A DNA stretch of 64,000 nt from Medicago truncatula (Eukaryota > Streptophyta > Magnoliopsida > Fabales > Fabaceae), in the NCBI RefSeq assembly GCF_003473485.1, contig NC_053048.1, positions 43,892,755-43,956,754 of the forward strand, given 5' to 3'. Shown one piece after another: positions 47,968 through 59,319 of this stretch. How positions within the stretch are numbered: position 1 is the first letter of the stretch; the number at the start of each line of letters is the position of its first letter. Under the pieces are notes generated by a model. The model had not been told where the DNA came from and did not search any database. It saw nothing but the letters and a program-made list of their open reading frames with translations. The translations under genes were made by a program, and so were the position numbers.

Positions 47968-49162
47968 GGGTTAATAGTGCTTTTCACCCCTGTAATATAG
48001 GTCATTTTCGGTTTTTGCCCCTGTAAAATTTTCAGTTTGATTTGCATCCTGGTAAAACTTTTTTTTCAGAAAACACTCCTCCCCCATCCAACTTAGCAAA
48101 TTCGCTTACGTGGCGCTGATTTGACATTTTTTCTTCATTTTTTATTATTTTTAATTGGCCACGTGTAAAAAAATATTTCCACATAAGATTTTACTTTTAA
48201 AATATTAGAAAATAAATAAAAAAAAACATAAAAATTTTCAGTTTTATTTCCAAAAATTTAAAAAATCGAAAATTAATTTTTAAAAAATTCAGAAAAAAAA
48301 TTAAGATTTTTTACGAAAAATAAAAAAATAGTCATATTTTTTGGAAATATCGAAAAAAAAATTAAATTTCTTTTTTTAAAAATTAGAAAGAAAAAAACTA
48401 TTAAGATTTTTTTCGATTAAAAAGATTTTTAAAAATTCTGGAATTTAATTTTCAAAATTCAAAAAAAGGTCAGATGTTTTAAAAAAAATTCTGGAAAAAA
48501 AAATAATTTTTAAAAATCTGGATACAAATTTAGAGGGTTTTAAAAAAGTCGTGGAAATTCCATTTTTTTCTAGAATTAAGCTTTTCCTTAGAGGAGGTAG
48601 AAATCCTAAATCTTATATTTGTGGAATAAAATGATTTTTTTCCAATATTTTATTAAAATTGTGGAATAAAATTTTCGAATAAAAAATCTGAATTTTTTCT
48701 ATATTTGTATACAGTTTTTAAAAAAAATTTGACCTCTTTTGTAATTTTGAATTTTTTTATTTTGAAAATTAAATTCCAGAATTTTTTTAAAAATCTGATT
48801 ATATTTTCAGATTTTTAAAATTTTTGGAAACAAATATGACTGTTTTTTTGTTTTTTTTATTTCGGAAAAAATCTTAATTTTTGATTTTTTAAATTATTGG
48901 AAAAAAAACTGAATATTTTTATGATTTTTTGGATTTTTTAAATATTTTAAAAATAAAATCTGATGTGGATATATTTTTTGCACGTGGCCAATTAAAAAAA
49001 ATGCCAAATCAGCGCAACGTAAGCGGATTTGCCGAGTTGGATGGGGGAGGAGTGTTTTCTGGAAAAAAAAAAGTTTTGCAAGGATGTAATTCAAACCGAA
49101 AATTTTATAGAGGCGAAAACCGAAAATGGCCTATATTACAGGGTGAAAAACACTATTAACCC
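47968..49162. mobile_element. Mutator-like element, 1.2 kb, long terminal inverted repeats
   Basis: The left end is gggttaatagtgcttttcac; the complement of the right end is gggttaatagtgtttttcac. The arms match for well over 100 bp (aggtcattttcggttttt, aaaattttcagtttgat, ggaggagtgttttctg). Flanks tatacacta (47959-47967) and tatatacta (49163-49171) are a 9-bp duplication with one change. The very AT-rich core contains further inverted phrases. Non-coding. Confidence 0.85.
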
Positions 49163-49317
49163 TATATACTATATATAAAGAAAATACAACAATTTGAATT
49201 GCTTTTTCACTTTCCAATTTTTCCCTTCATTAAAAGTATTTTATTTACTATTTTATCGTTTTTATATTATACTACAATAGGAACAATATAACAACCAGTG
49301 AATATAATAAATCGGTT

Positions 49318-49511
49318 GGGTTAAATAAGTAAATAGTTTCCCTAAATATATCAACAAATTTTGCTCTACATTGAGTATTACACTATTTTTTTAACAGAAA
49401 GGACTAATTTCATAAATGAAAATTTTAGAGGGACCAAAAACCTAAGGAATATTTTTGGGGGACTAAAATCAAACGTTGATATATTTAGGGGAATATTTAC
49501 TTATTTAACCC
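49318..49511. mobile_element. short Mutator-like MITE, 194 bp
   Basis: The left end is gggttaaataagtaaatagt; the complement of the right end is gggttaaataagtaaatatt. Inner phrases agggaccaaaaacc and gggactaaaatcaaac are of the same style as the larger elements. No 9-bp duplication seen. Confidence 0.65.
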
Positions 49512-50509
49512 ACTTTTTTTCTTTAAAAAAATTAACATTAATGTTTTTATAGGGTATTAACGTTATTTTGTTTTTGATGAAAAGAGGATGAATAATTTAT
49601 TAACATTATTACATTTTAATTTAAATATATCTTTTATTGTAAATTTTATTATTTTAAAAGTGAAAATAATGGAAATACACTTTTATTGTTTGAACGTGCT
49701 GTCATGCACAAGACTCTCATACTTTTTTTTTGAGAAAGACTCTCCTACTTGAACGTAGTTTGAAGAAGAAATGGAAATGATCTGCATTATATTAAAAAGG
49801 AGAGTAATTATAGTGTGAATTTTACTAAAATAAATAGCAGTCATAAGAAACGATGATGAAAGTTATGTTAAATTTAAATTAATATCATCTGAAATTCTTA
49901 TCAGTTGTTCACCAAAATTTATAGAGACCATTGAGAGTACTCATGTTTCAAACCCTATGAAGAGACAAGGCCTAACCAACCAAGTTATTAAATTGATTCA
50001 GCTCAATTTGAAGTTTCAAGCGGTTCAATGTAACTTGGCTGTCACAATCTTTATTCTTCATGTCATGAATGGAAAAGAAGTAAGAGTACAATAATTAGTA
50101 TATATTGAAGATTATAATTTCAATTTTGTTAAAATGGTCTATAATATTAAATATGTAGTTGAAACAATTTGGTGAATGAATATATAACTGAAAAGAGAGC
50201 ATCCACCGGCTAAAATATGTGGAATCTTAGCTCTTTTAATCACATTTTGACAAATGACAAATTTAACATCACACAATTCCGGACTTCCCAATAATCAGCC
50301 ATGTGTCTCCAACATAGATTTAGAGTTTTATTTTAGATAGCTCCGAAAACCATCAATCACAAGAGACAACAAACTAATAATAAAATGAATATAAAAAAAA
50401 TGTTTCATATGATAAAAAACTTAGGAATGTTCAATTATTGTTCCACACAAAAAAGTGAAGAAAAGGGAAACTAGCTTAATTGTTCAAGCACTTTCACAAA
50501 AAGAGAGAA
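49512..50509. other. intergenic DNA upstream of the DC1 gene
   Basis: AT-rich, no gene. The last ~100 bases hold the leader of the DC1 gene. Confidence 0.4.
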
Positions 50510-51914
50510 ATGGAATTATCTACACAAAAAGAATCACTAGTTTCCCACTTTAGCCATCCACATCTTTTGGAACGCACTACCACACCCTCAACAACAAACA
50601 TAAAGTGCTTTGGTTGCAACCTAAGAATCACACATGAACATGATGAAGATTACTACTACATGTGCAAAACTTGTCCCTTCTATCTTCACAATGTTTGTTA
50701 CAAAACACCTTTAATCACAAACCATCCTTCACATCCAAACCATGATCTATTCCTCCTTGCTATACCTTCATCATCACATGCTACAAAAACCACCTTCAAC
50801 TGCATGGCATGTAAGAAGCAATGCATTGGTTTCTGTTACCATTGTGCTGAATGCAACATCTTCTTTGATTCACTATGCATCACACTTCCTCTCTCAATTT
50901 CAGTCACACACCATCCACACAAAATCAAGCTTGAATTTTCTCCACCTTATGATTTCTTTTGTGATTTGTGTAACAATAATAAACCAAGTTATAAAGGATG
51001 GCTCTATAGGTGCAACATATGTGAATTTGATATACATATAGCTTGTGCAGTCAAAAACATAGAACCTCATTTGTTAAGGGAAAAAGGGTGTGACTATAAC
51101 TATAAGATGATGAATTTGGTGGCACAGAAAATTGGTGGAGGAATTAGAATTGATAGTGCAGTTTCTGGATGGAATAAGAAATTGTTTAGTCCATTGAAAA
51201 AGCATAGCTCAAGCAATGGAAAAACCATGATTCTTGAACTTGAATTGCAAGAAACAGAACATGTTTCTTCAGAAATTTTGGAAGGAATAACTCCACTTCG
51301 TGATAAAATGACTCCTCTTTCTGATGATACTAGTCCACCACCATCAAGTCACCAATTTAGTGACTCGTATTTTTCGATAGATTTGAATAAGTCTTATTCA
51401 ACAAATCATGATCTTAGAAGTCATATACGAAAAGAAGTTAATAGTGATTACATTAACCGGAGTGTTGTATCAAGTAATTCAGGGCAAGGTGAAGAAGAAG
51501 AAGAACGAATCGGCGTGGTTAATTATTGGCTAAAAAACCATCCACACAAGGATAAAGCGAATGCAGCATTTTTCAAAGGTGGAAGTGATTTTGAAGAATC
51601 GCGTACGAACGTGGTAGTGAAAAATTCCAAAGAAAGATCGGCAAAGTGGCATGTTAAAGATCAAACAACCAGCACAGTAGAGTCAGTAAGTTCAACTACA
51701 CTAGTATTTTGTAACCTTATTGATATTTGACATTAAGAATGACATTTTTTAGTCCATTCCTTTAATCAAGGGACTAATCTAATTAAGTTTCTTAATTTCA
51801 TGACACTGCATGATTTTTGGTACACATAAGAATATATTTATGCCATATTCTTAATGCCTGCAGGAAAAAGCCAACAGTTCAGGTTGGAGGAAGTTGCTAA
51901 CTTGTTGCCTTTAG
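50510..51914 (+). CDS. DC1 (Cys/His-rich C1-like) domain protein
   Basis: Plant protein with three DC1 zinc-binding modules. Module 1 ends at Cys63 (IKCFGCNLRI, then MCKTCPFYLHNVC, residues 31-63). Module 2 spans about 72-123 (HPSHPNHDLFLL, CMACKKQCIGFCYHCAECNI). Module 3 spans about 134-179 (HHPHKIKLEF, FFCDLCNNNK, YRCNICEFDIHIAC). Such domains bind zinc and possibly lipids; many family members respond to stress, but the role here is unknown. The region after residue 200 is low in structure, rich in Ser and charged residues, with an EEEEE run. I favour two exons, 50510-51685 and 51864-51914, using the strong donor tca|gtaagt and acceptor ctgcag|gaa, giving 408 residues ending GWRKLLTCCL. If the intron is retained, the frame stops at 51730 (406 residues). 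The start is the first ATG. Confidence 0.8.
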
Positions 51915-52630
51915 CAATAGCACATGTATGTGCAAGGCAACGAGTACATGCGAGTTGTGAACAAATTGTTAGCGAATTTCCCAGAATTGAAAGATACATG
52001 GTGATTAATTGCAAGCCTGCTAATTTTCAGTCAGAAGTACTTCGCGTCATGTTTGTTTTTGCAAAACTACTTCTGTACGTGTAAAATTTTAGTCATATAT
52101 ATATATATATATATATCGAAACAATTAAGTAAAGAGAGACCCTCTTTACTCTGACTCAATCATTTCAGAAACCAATTAGTAATTATTTGCATGCATTAAG
52201 TGAAACCACTCACTGCCATAGCATTTACGAAACATATAGAAATACTAGCTTGCTACTTTAGGTTCATCGAAGTAATCGACTTTGTTGAGCTTATATTATG
52301 AATATATTGCAACATCAACTACATACTAAGCATAATTGTAAATCTAATTTTCTTAAATTTTGCACGTTTTTACTCTGGAGTCGTTGTTGGGAACAAAAAT
52401 TCAAAACCAGAACTAGTTAAACCAAAATATGATCTCGAGAACAAAATCAAAATAAATCAGATATATAAAGCAATCCAAGCAGAACAAACTATCTATAAAA
52501 AAAAAGTCAACATCCTTCTACATCAACAGAATTGAATTCTAACCATCAACCGTAATTAAAAAGGAAAGTCAACCAACTTAAACATATTGTGAAATCAAAA
52601 GGTTTGCAAAGGCCTTACAATACACTTGCT
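51915..52630. other. intergenic DNA
   Basis: 3' side of both flanking genes, which converge here. A (TA)n run lies at 52095-52116. An open frame from 51854 overlaps the DC1 last exon in another phase and is not a gene. Confidence 0.45.
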
Positions 52631-53356
52631 TTATTTTCTTCTACGTTTTCTGCCACTTTCATCAGATGAATGGGAGCTCCGCAAGGTCAAACTTTTATAG
52701 TAGACGCGTAGATTCTTAGTAAGCTCGCCAAGTCCAATCGACGTGAAGAAGTTAATGGAAAACCGTGTGTTTCTTGTGCTATCTTTGGGAAATATTGATT
52801 CAAAACAGTCCTGCATTGCTGGATCATTCAACCGCTCATTCAGCACATGTATGCCAAGATGCTCAGATAACTCTTGGAACAGAATCTTAATAAATATCCG
52901 CGAAGCAGAAGTTGTGTCCTCTTCAGTCAACCGGATATATGACAACACGTTCCAAGGGAGAGCGGATGTGGCAAGCAAATGAGCAAAAAACTGTGCCACA
53001 TTTCGGAGTTGATTTGTTTGAAGCCTGTGAATTGTTGACAACTGTTGAGCAAAACACTTTTCAAAGTTTTGTTGATAAACTTTGTTGATCATACAAAAAC
53101 GCTCCCCCAGAAGACCATAGTATGGACGATAAACTTTTTCATACCTGCAGCATTGTAGAATCATATTGCATAATTGGATCTCTTGACCTTTCTGGCGATG
53201 AATAATTCTGAGAAGCTTATGACCAGCTTCCTCAAAATCTAAACAAGACATAATGGTCAAATATATAGCCCTTCGAAGATTCACAAGATTGGTATCGGTT
53301 TCATCCCTTATCTGCATCTGCTTCTCGCCATCTTCTTCATACATTTGTGCTGCCAT
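52631..53356 (-). CDS. stand-alone MA3-domain protein derived from splicing factor CWC22
   Basis: Intronless frame of 241 residues. Residues ~19-60 (ETDTNLVNLRRAIYLTIMSC, then LDFEEAGHKLLRI) and the later blocks IHRLQTNQLRNVAQFFAHLL, SASRIFIKILFQELSEHLGI and STRNTRFSINFFTSIGLGEL are the MA3 region of CWC22. CWC22 is the spliceosome protein that positions eIF4A3 for exon-junction-complex assembly. The full protein has a MIF4G domain before this and, in plants, is several hundred residues longer; that half is absent. It ends in a basic SGRKRRRK, a possible nuclear signal. Arabidopsis, from memory, also has a short MA3-only paralogue, so this may be a real small family. The 5' side carries aaaccctaa-type telo-boxes (minus strand, near 53385 and 53425). 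The frame is intact, so it may be translated. Confidence 0.82.
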   Translation of the reverse strand: MAAQMYEEDGEKQMQIRDETDTNLVNLRRAIYLTIMSCLDFEEAGHKLLRIIHRQKGQEIQLCNMILQCCRYEKVYRPYYGLLGERFCMINKVYQQNFEKCFAQQLSTIHRLQTNQLRNVAQFFAHLLATSALPWNVLSYIRLTEEDTTSASRIFIKILFQELSEHLGIHVLNERLNDPAMQDCFESIFPKDSTRNTRFSINFFTSIGLGELTKNLRVYYKSLTLRSSHSSDESGRKRRRK

Positions 53357-53467
53357 GATGATGATTATGATGAGAGCAGGGTTAGGGTTTTAAGGAAACG
53401 GTAACGAGAATTTGCTATTAGGGTTTGGGTTATAAACTTATAATGAATGAATGATTCTCTTCACCTT

Positions 53468-53615
53468 TATATATATAGTGCAATGTTGCTTAACATGCAC
53501 GCTGCTTCCTATTTCTTATCTTTTTTGTTACACTAGCGGAAATCTGCTCTTTTTTTTGTTACATGCTACTTCCTTAATTTTCTTTAACAAATTTTTTAAA
53601 ACCTTTCTAAAATAG
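53468..53615 (-). promoter_or_regulatory. promoter-like block of the CWC22-like gene, shared with RING copy 2
   Basis: On the minus strand it runs from aaaaaatttgttaaagaaaa to ttaagcaac and is followed by a TATA-like tatatatataaagg about 100 bases before the ATG. It closely matches 44484-44676 apart from one 28-bp difference. The placement just upstream of two unrelated genes suggests a duplicated promoter or a transposon end used as one. Confidence 0.6.
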
Positions 53616-53659
53616 GAAACCTTTAATAGAAGTTTTGGCCCCCCTAAAACTGTTATTAA

Positions 53660-53783
53660 GTTTTTTTTTTTTAAGAAGTTAAATTAGCCCACTTAAATTG
53701 GTATTGGGGAGAATCGAACCTGAAACCTCGAGGATGAGCACACTCCCAAATCCCAAGCCAATACCACCATGCCAACCCAACTT
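53660..53783 (-). mobile_element. tRNA-derived SINE, minus strand
   Basis: On the minus strand: ttggcatggtggtattggct (A-box region), then ggtttcaggttcgattctcc (B box), then a body ending in an A run (t-run at 53661-53672 on the plus strand). Related to the SINEs at 24387-24572 and 62911-63039. Confidence 0.7.
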
Positions 53784-53882
53784 GGCTTAAACCTTTAGTA
53801 ACTTTAATTATCAAAAAGAGTTGTGTTATTTCTTACTAATGAAATGGGCAACAAAAACAAGAATAACACTTATACTAACAAA

Positions 53883-54587
53883 TAGAGCTGTCAAAACGGG
53901 CCGGACCGTATGGGTTGGCCTGTTTAGCACGAATAAATATAGAGCTTGGGCCTAAAATATTGAGCCCGAATTTTAATAGGACTTTTTAGCCCGGCCCTTA
54001 AAAGTCTGGTACCCGTTAGGGCTAGCCCGAACGGGCCGCGGGTAGCCCGTTAACCCGCATAACAAAAAAATCCTACAAATTATATATATTTTTCAAATAA
54101 TTCTTTACTTAGTTGATTATCAAAGTAAAAAACAAAAGTGAAAATTCAATGAATTAACACAAATATAAATGTAATATAAAATTATATTTATTCGTTTCGT
54201 TATTTATAATTTTAAAGATCGAATATATAAATATCTATAACCATAACGTATCCAATTTATTTAAAATCATTTTCCTTGTTGTTTTAGTTTACGACGTTTG
54301 TACGAAAATGTTTACAATTTATTTTTGTGCTAAACATTATTTAAACATATTCAAAATATTATTTATAAAAAAATTATAGCAGTGTTTTATAGTACTTTTT
54401 TAAAATAAATAAAAAAATATAATTTTTAATACGGGCCTACCCGTTTAGCCCGCGGCCCGTGTAGGCCGAGTTCGGGTAGTATATTTCAAACCCGTTTTTC
54501 AATCGGGCTTTTTGCTCGGCCCGCTAAAGCCCGAAACCCGTTAGACCCAACCCTAAATGGACCGGACCGCCCGTTTTGACAGCTCTA
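53883..54587. mobile_element. hAT-type non-autonomous element, 705 bp
   Basis: Perfect 8-bp target duplication ctaacaaa at 53875-53882 and 54588-54595. Ends tagagctgtcaaaacgggc and its inverse gcccgttttgacagctcta, identical for 19 bp. GC-rich subterminal blocks with gcccg repeats (tagcccgttaacccgc, cccgcggcccgtgtaggccg) surround an AT-rich core. No transposase. Confidence 0.93.
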
Positions 54588-54595
54588 CTAACAAA

Positions 54596-55290
54596 GGCAA
54601 AATAAAGGGAACGGGGCTATTACATGGATGAGATGGAGACAAAATCAATGTTCATGATCCATTCTTGGCTTTCGTGGGGCTAATAGTAATTCGTAAAAAT
54701 AATCATCACCCTATGAAAAAATAACTAAATAGCTAAAAGCAAGAATGCAATTTAAATTATAAAAATAAATAAATAATTTAAGATTTATTCTCGTTACACC
54801 CACATATTTCTTGTTACATCTTGAATTGATCACAATATGGAAGAACAAATGGTATTTGGGTCAAGGCATTTCTATGCCTCTACCCCAAGGTTGTTAACCT
54901 TATTAGCTTTTTCAAAGCATTTTGGGTGGTTGACGTTTTGTTTAAACCTTGCCACAAACCATTTTAAAATACCACTGGCCTACAAATATTGCAGTGCCAC
55001 AAGTACACAGCTGGCTCCAATTCCAAATTATCCTCACACCTATTCTCCCATTATATATCTCTTCCACGTTCAAAATTGGTCCACACATTGAACAAATTCT
55101 CATGACTATAACATTCATACCATCTGATTCTGACACTTTATACTACAAAAAGTAACACTTCCAAACATTTATACTACAAAAAGTACACTTTATGGACTAT
55201 TTAATATATTTTTATAGTTTAACTAGAGATTAAATTGATGAGAAATTGATAGTTGAACCCTTAGAGAGGGCCTAAACCCTTAATACAAAG
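54596..55290. other. intergenic DNA
   Basis: No gene recognised; short frames here lack domains. Confidence 0.4.
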
Positions 55291-55297
55291 AAGTTAC

Positions 55298-55445
55298 CCC
55301 ATAATACAAATCCAAGGTACAGGAGAGTTCATGTTGAAAGCTCTCACTACCATCACTGAGTCACTTTCTATCCAAACGTTCTTTCAATTTAACTCCACAA
55401 CAGCTTTTTCTATGGCATATATAGCAGCACATAGCAGCAAGCTTT
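55298..55445 (-). mobile_element. RNase H-domain relic (LINE-derived or RNase H-like gene)
   Basis: The minus strand reads AAIYAIEKAVVELN, stop, then NVWIESDSVMVVRAFNMNSPVPWI. The WIESDSxxVVxAFxxxSxVPW signature is that of the RNase H-like domain found at the end of plant LINE polyproteins. Only this piece is left. Confidence 0.65.
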
Positions 55446-55776
55446 TTCTACTCCATATATATGATATAACTGCAATGAAACAACGCATATGAAGCAGCGC
55501 AAAACCAACTATGCTAACAAACTTAAGCTACAAAGTGAGCACAACTTAGACCTTCAATCAAGTCCAATATTTTTCCTCTCCAATGCACTCATCATCACTG
55601 CTCCCTACTGTTTCACTTATAGCATCACCTCCTAATTCACATAATGCACACTTAACTAATCAACTCCATGTACCGACAAAAGCAGTGATATCATTCCTTG
55701 TTTTTTTTAATGTCAAATATATATAGTAACAAATATTTGCATCAAAACGGGTTTCACTACAATATGATGGTACAAT

Positions 55777-56093
55777 TAAGGGTCCGTTTGTTTAAGATTT
55801 TTTTCTAAACAAAACTATTTTTTTCTTTAAAAAAATCACTTTTTTCATTTTGAAGTGTTTGTTTAGGATTTTTAGGAAAATCATTTTATAAAAAAAAAAA
55901 TCTATTTTGATCCTAAAATGAAAAGCTATTTGTTTCAACAAGAAGGAGGTAACAAATGTATAAGTTAAAACTCTTTTTTTTTAAATGGATTTTTATGGGT
56001 ATAGGCAAACAAAAATAACTTCAATTTTTTTTTTAAATCTCTAGATTCTTTTAATATAAAATCTATTTTTTTTAAAGTTGAAACAAACGCACC
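55777..56093. mobile_element. MITE, ~315 bp (Harbinger- or hAT-like)
   Basis: The left taagggtccgtttgttta is mirrored by gaaacaaacgcacctta on the right. The interior is T- and A-run rich and non-coding. The flanking taa/tta could be a 3-bp target duplication of PIF/Harbinger type. Confidence 0.65.
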
Positions 56094-57826
56094 TTAGTTA
56101 TACTTGAATTGATTCAAAGTATTTGCATCAACAGAGATCCATGCACTTTCAATCATAACCACAACTTACTCTACTCACGAAGACTGTCACCAAATCTGCT
56201 TAGGGATAAAAAAAATATTGGCACTTTTGACATTAAAGAAATTTGTAGTCAAAGCTAAATTTGCTAGGTGATTAATTAGTGAACAAAATATATATCACTC
56301 AAATCTTTTTACTATCAGCCTCTTTGAAAATGTTTTCATGATATTATTGGTTAAAATATTCCGGATACTCTCTTGAAGCAAAAAGGCACTACGAGACATC
56401 ACCCAAAATAACAAATAATATTAACATGCAATAAATAAAATTAAAATAAGGCTTAAGTAAAAGAGTTTTTACTTGGGGGAAAAAATCAAAGGTTAAGTTT
56501 AATTGGTGGAAAAAATATTTGAAAAAGCATTAAAAGACAAGGCTCCTAAAAGTCATTTCAAAGTTAGTTCCAACTCTTTTTGCAAGTTCCTTTTGTTCAG
56601 TTTTGTATAAAGAATAAAAGCTCCTTATTTAGTGGAGAGTTTTCTGTTTGGCCCTCCTTTTCATTTTAAGGAGAAGACAAGAAAAAAAATAGTCAACATA
56701 AAGTTTAGCTAGCATTTTTATTTTTTTTGGGTGCAAAGTTTAGCTAGCATTTACCTCTATGTTTGAAGTTTCCTACACTCTCATATGCATAAACCATTTG
56801 CAATTGATTTATACACATTGTCATATTCTTAGTATGACAATTTTATTTTTTTGTCAAGTTTTAATGTGAAAATTTAAAGGTACACTCGAATTAAATAGTT
56901 AAAGAGTTTTTTTATTATTTTTTTTTTTTAAGAAAAACATGTTTTTTGTCATTTAAAATTATAATAACTAAATCTTATTAACCAAAAATATCGGCGAAAT
57001 AAAAATTAATTTTGCTAGATTTTTTCTACTCATAATAATTAATATTGATTATTTGTTTACCATAAAATATAAAAAAATTAGTATGATTCTTATAAATAAT
57101 GAAATTATATTTTTTCTTATGAAATGATATTTATTTCATAAAAATGATTGTTAATTTATTGATTTAGGATTTAAGAAGCAAGTGTAGTGATACATTTTAA
57201 TTTATGAGTGTAATGTAGAAATTCCATATTAATATTTGGATGCAAACGGATACCGAGTTTTCAAAAAAAATATTTGGATGCAAACCCTCTATTCTACGGA
57301 CAATTCGTACTTTTTTCTAATAATAACATTTGTGAGAAGTCTAAAATAAAATGAATAGTGAATGAAAAAAAGTAATAACACAAAACTTATAAAAGAGTAT
57401 TAAACAAAATTAAGTCTTGCTAAGGCCAACCTGAGTTCATGAGTTATGAGCCCTCATCTTGACTAATATAAACTGGACAATATCTAAAATTAATTTTTCA
57501 AATTATTATATATAATAATACTTTTATGACTTAATTAATTATTTTACACTTTGACTTGTTTGGTCTTTGGGACGTCCTCGTACTTTATACCCAAATATAC
57601 ATGTTTTAATTAAATGAATTCAATAATTTGAGTCAAACAAAAACACCTAAATTTTATCTCCGACTAAAATAGATATTAATCGCACCTTACTTACCTATTG
57701 TTCAAACTCCAATTTATAAGTATGTAGAAGGTTGCCAAAATTGTTGATTATGCGTTGATACTAAATTCCAAGTACATGTAGATTTCTATTAAACACTGAA
57801 ACAATTATGTGAAGAACTCGGTATCT
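56094..57826. other. AT-rich intergenic DNA
   Basis: No gene. Short direct repeats such as aatatttggatgcaaac (57231 and 57268) and gcaaagtttagctagcattt-type (56700, 56734) are the only structure noted. Confidence 0.45.
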
Positions 57827-57948
57827 TTAGAGTTTGATTGGATATATACTTATCATCCGATCAATCATATTTTTATAATAATTTATTTGAAAAAATAAAT
57901 CAAATTTTAAATAAATTTTGTAATACAACTATCCAACCAAACTCTAAG
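57827..57948. mobile_element. small TA-flanked MITE, ~120 bp
   Basis: tagagtttgattggata on the left and tatccaaccaaactcta-like on the right form an imperfect inverted repeat bounded by TA, as in Stowaway-like elements. Confidence 0.65.
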
Positions 57949-58634
57949 TTACCTGGGAATTTAGCAAACAATTGATGTAGAAGTCTTTAAAACAGCAAGA
58001 GTGAGACAAAGTAAACACACAATGCGCATGTCGAAACTACAAATATGTAACTAAACAAATTTTCAAATCTCCACCGCAGTACTACTATCTAAGATACGAT
58101 CTTCTCATAGCATGTGCAAATTTTCAACATATTATCCGTGTGAAACCATCATGCATGGCGGGTGTTAATCATCTATAAGTTACATGTAAAATTATTGTCT
58201 GCTTTCTTGTCTCTGAAATTATTACAAATCTTCACGTGAAATCTATCATGATAAACTTATATGGTAAAAGGACACATAATAATATTCATGATGAGACCTT
58301 AGGGTAAAATAAAGCAATATCCATTAAAAAAATGTAACCAAAGATATGTGCATGAATATCGCATTTCAGTGCAAAATCATTGACGGAGTTAAAGATGAAA
58401 TGAAAACATACTACAACTAATAGCATCATCATTCATATTAAGAAAATAAAAACAATAATAATATTTGAATTATATCACATAAAAGTACCAAAATAAAGCA
58501 CAAGCTTAAGTTTAATATATAGGACATAGTAGTGATGATAGTACTAGCACCAAAATAATACAAATTATAGCATTAAAATTCTTCACATTAACCTCAAATA
58601 CATGTAATAATAATTTTATTGTAATCTTTCGGTC
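57949..58634. other. intergenic DNA and WRC gene 3' region
   Basis: No other gene seen. The part next to 58635 should be the 3' UTR of the WRC gene. Confidence 0.4.
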
Positions 58635-59280
58635 TTACTTGTTATTCTCATTGACTACAACCTTGTTGTCTGTCTGACCCAATAAGCTGATCATAGAACG
58701 GGCTTTAACCATTCCAAGCTTCATTCTCTTCTTTGCAATTACCACTGGCTTCTTCTCATCATCATTACCCAAGGTATCGTCATTCTCATCAATGATTTTC
58801 TTTTCAAGATCAGAATTAGAAGATGAAGCACTATCAACAGCATTGTTTGGTTCAGTAGTAGTAGTAGAAAATCCAATATTAGATCTATTTCTAACACTTG
58901 TCATACTTCTCAATCTTCCTTTCCCTAAATGATGCTCACAAAGTGAATAACCAACAAGTGTTTGTTGACAACATCTCCATCCTCTTCCATTAACACGACT
59001 GCACCTTGAACCTTCCATCACTGCACTTCCCCTTTTTGTCACCTTCTTCTTAATATTCACTTTTGTTTCGCTTTCTTCATCATCTTTCCCCAAAGAACAC
59101 TTCTTATTCATCTTGGTGTTCATCTTAGCCTTCACTTTCTTACTATCATTACCCTCCATACCATTATTCTGGAACCTTCCTTTCCTTTTCTTTAACGGAA
59201 TGGTTTTCTCTCCCTCCAACCATATCTCATCTACATACATATATGAGAACTAACTATAATTAAACCATGCTCACAAAGCA

Positions 59281-59319
<39 letters not shown>

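Noticed and set aside
51854-52084. 76-codon frame downstream of the DC1 gene as a separate gene
   Set aside because: It overlaps the likely last exon of the DC1 gene in a different phase and has no domain.
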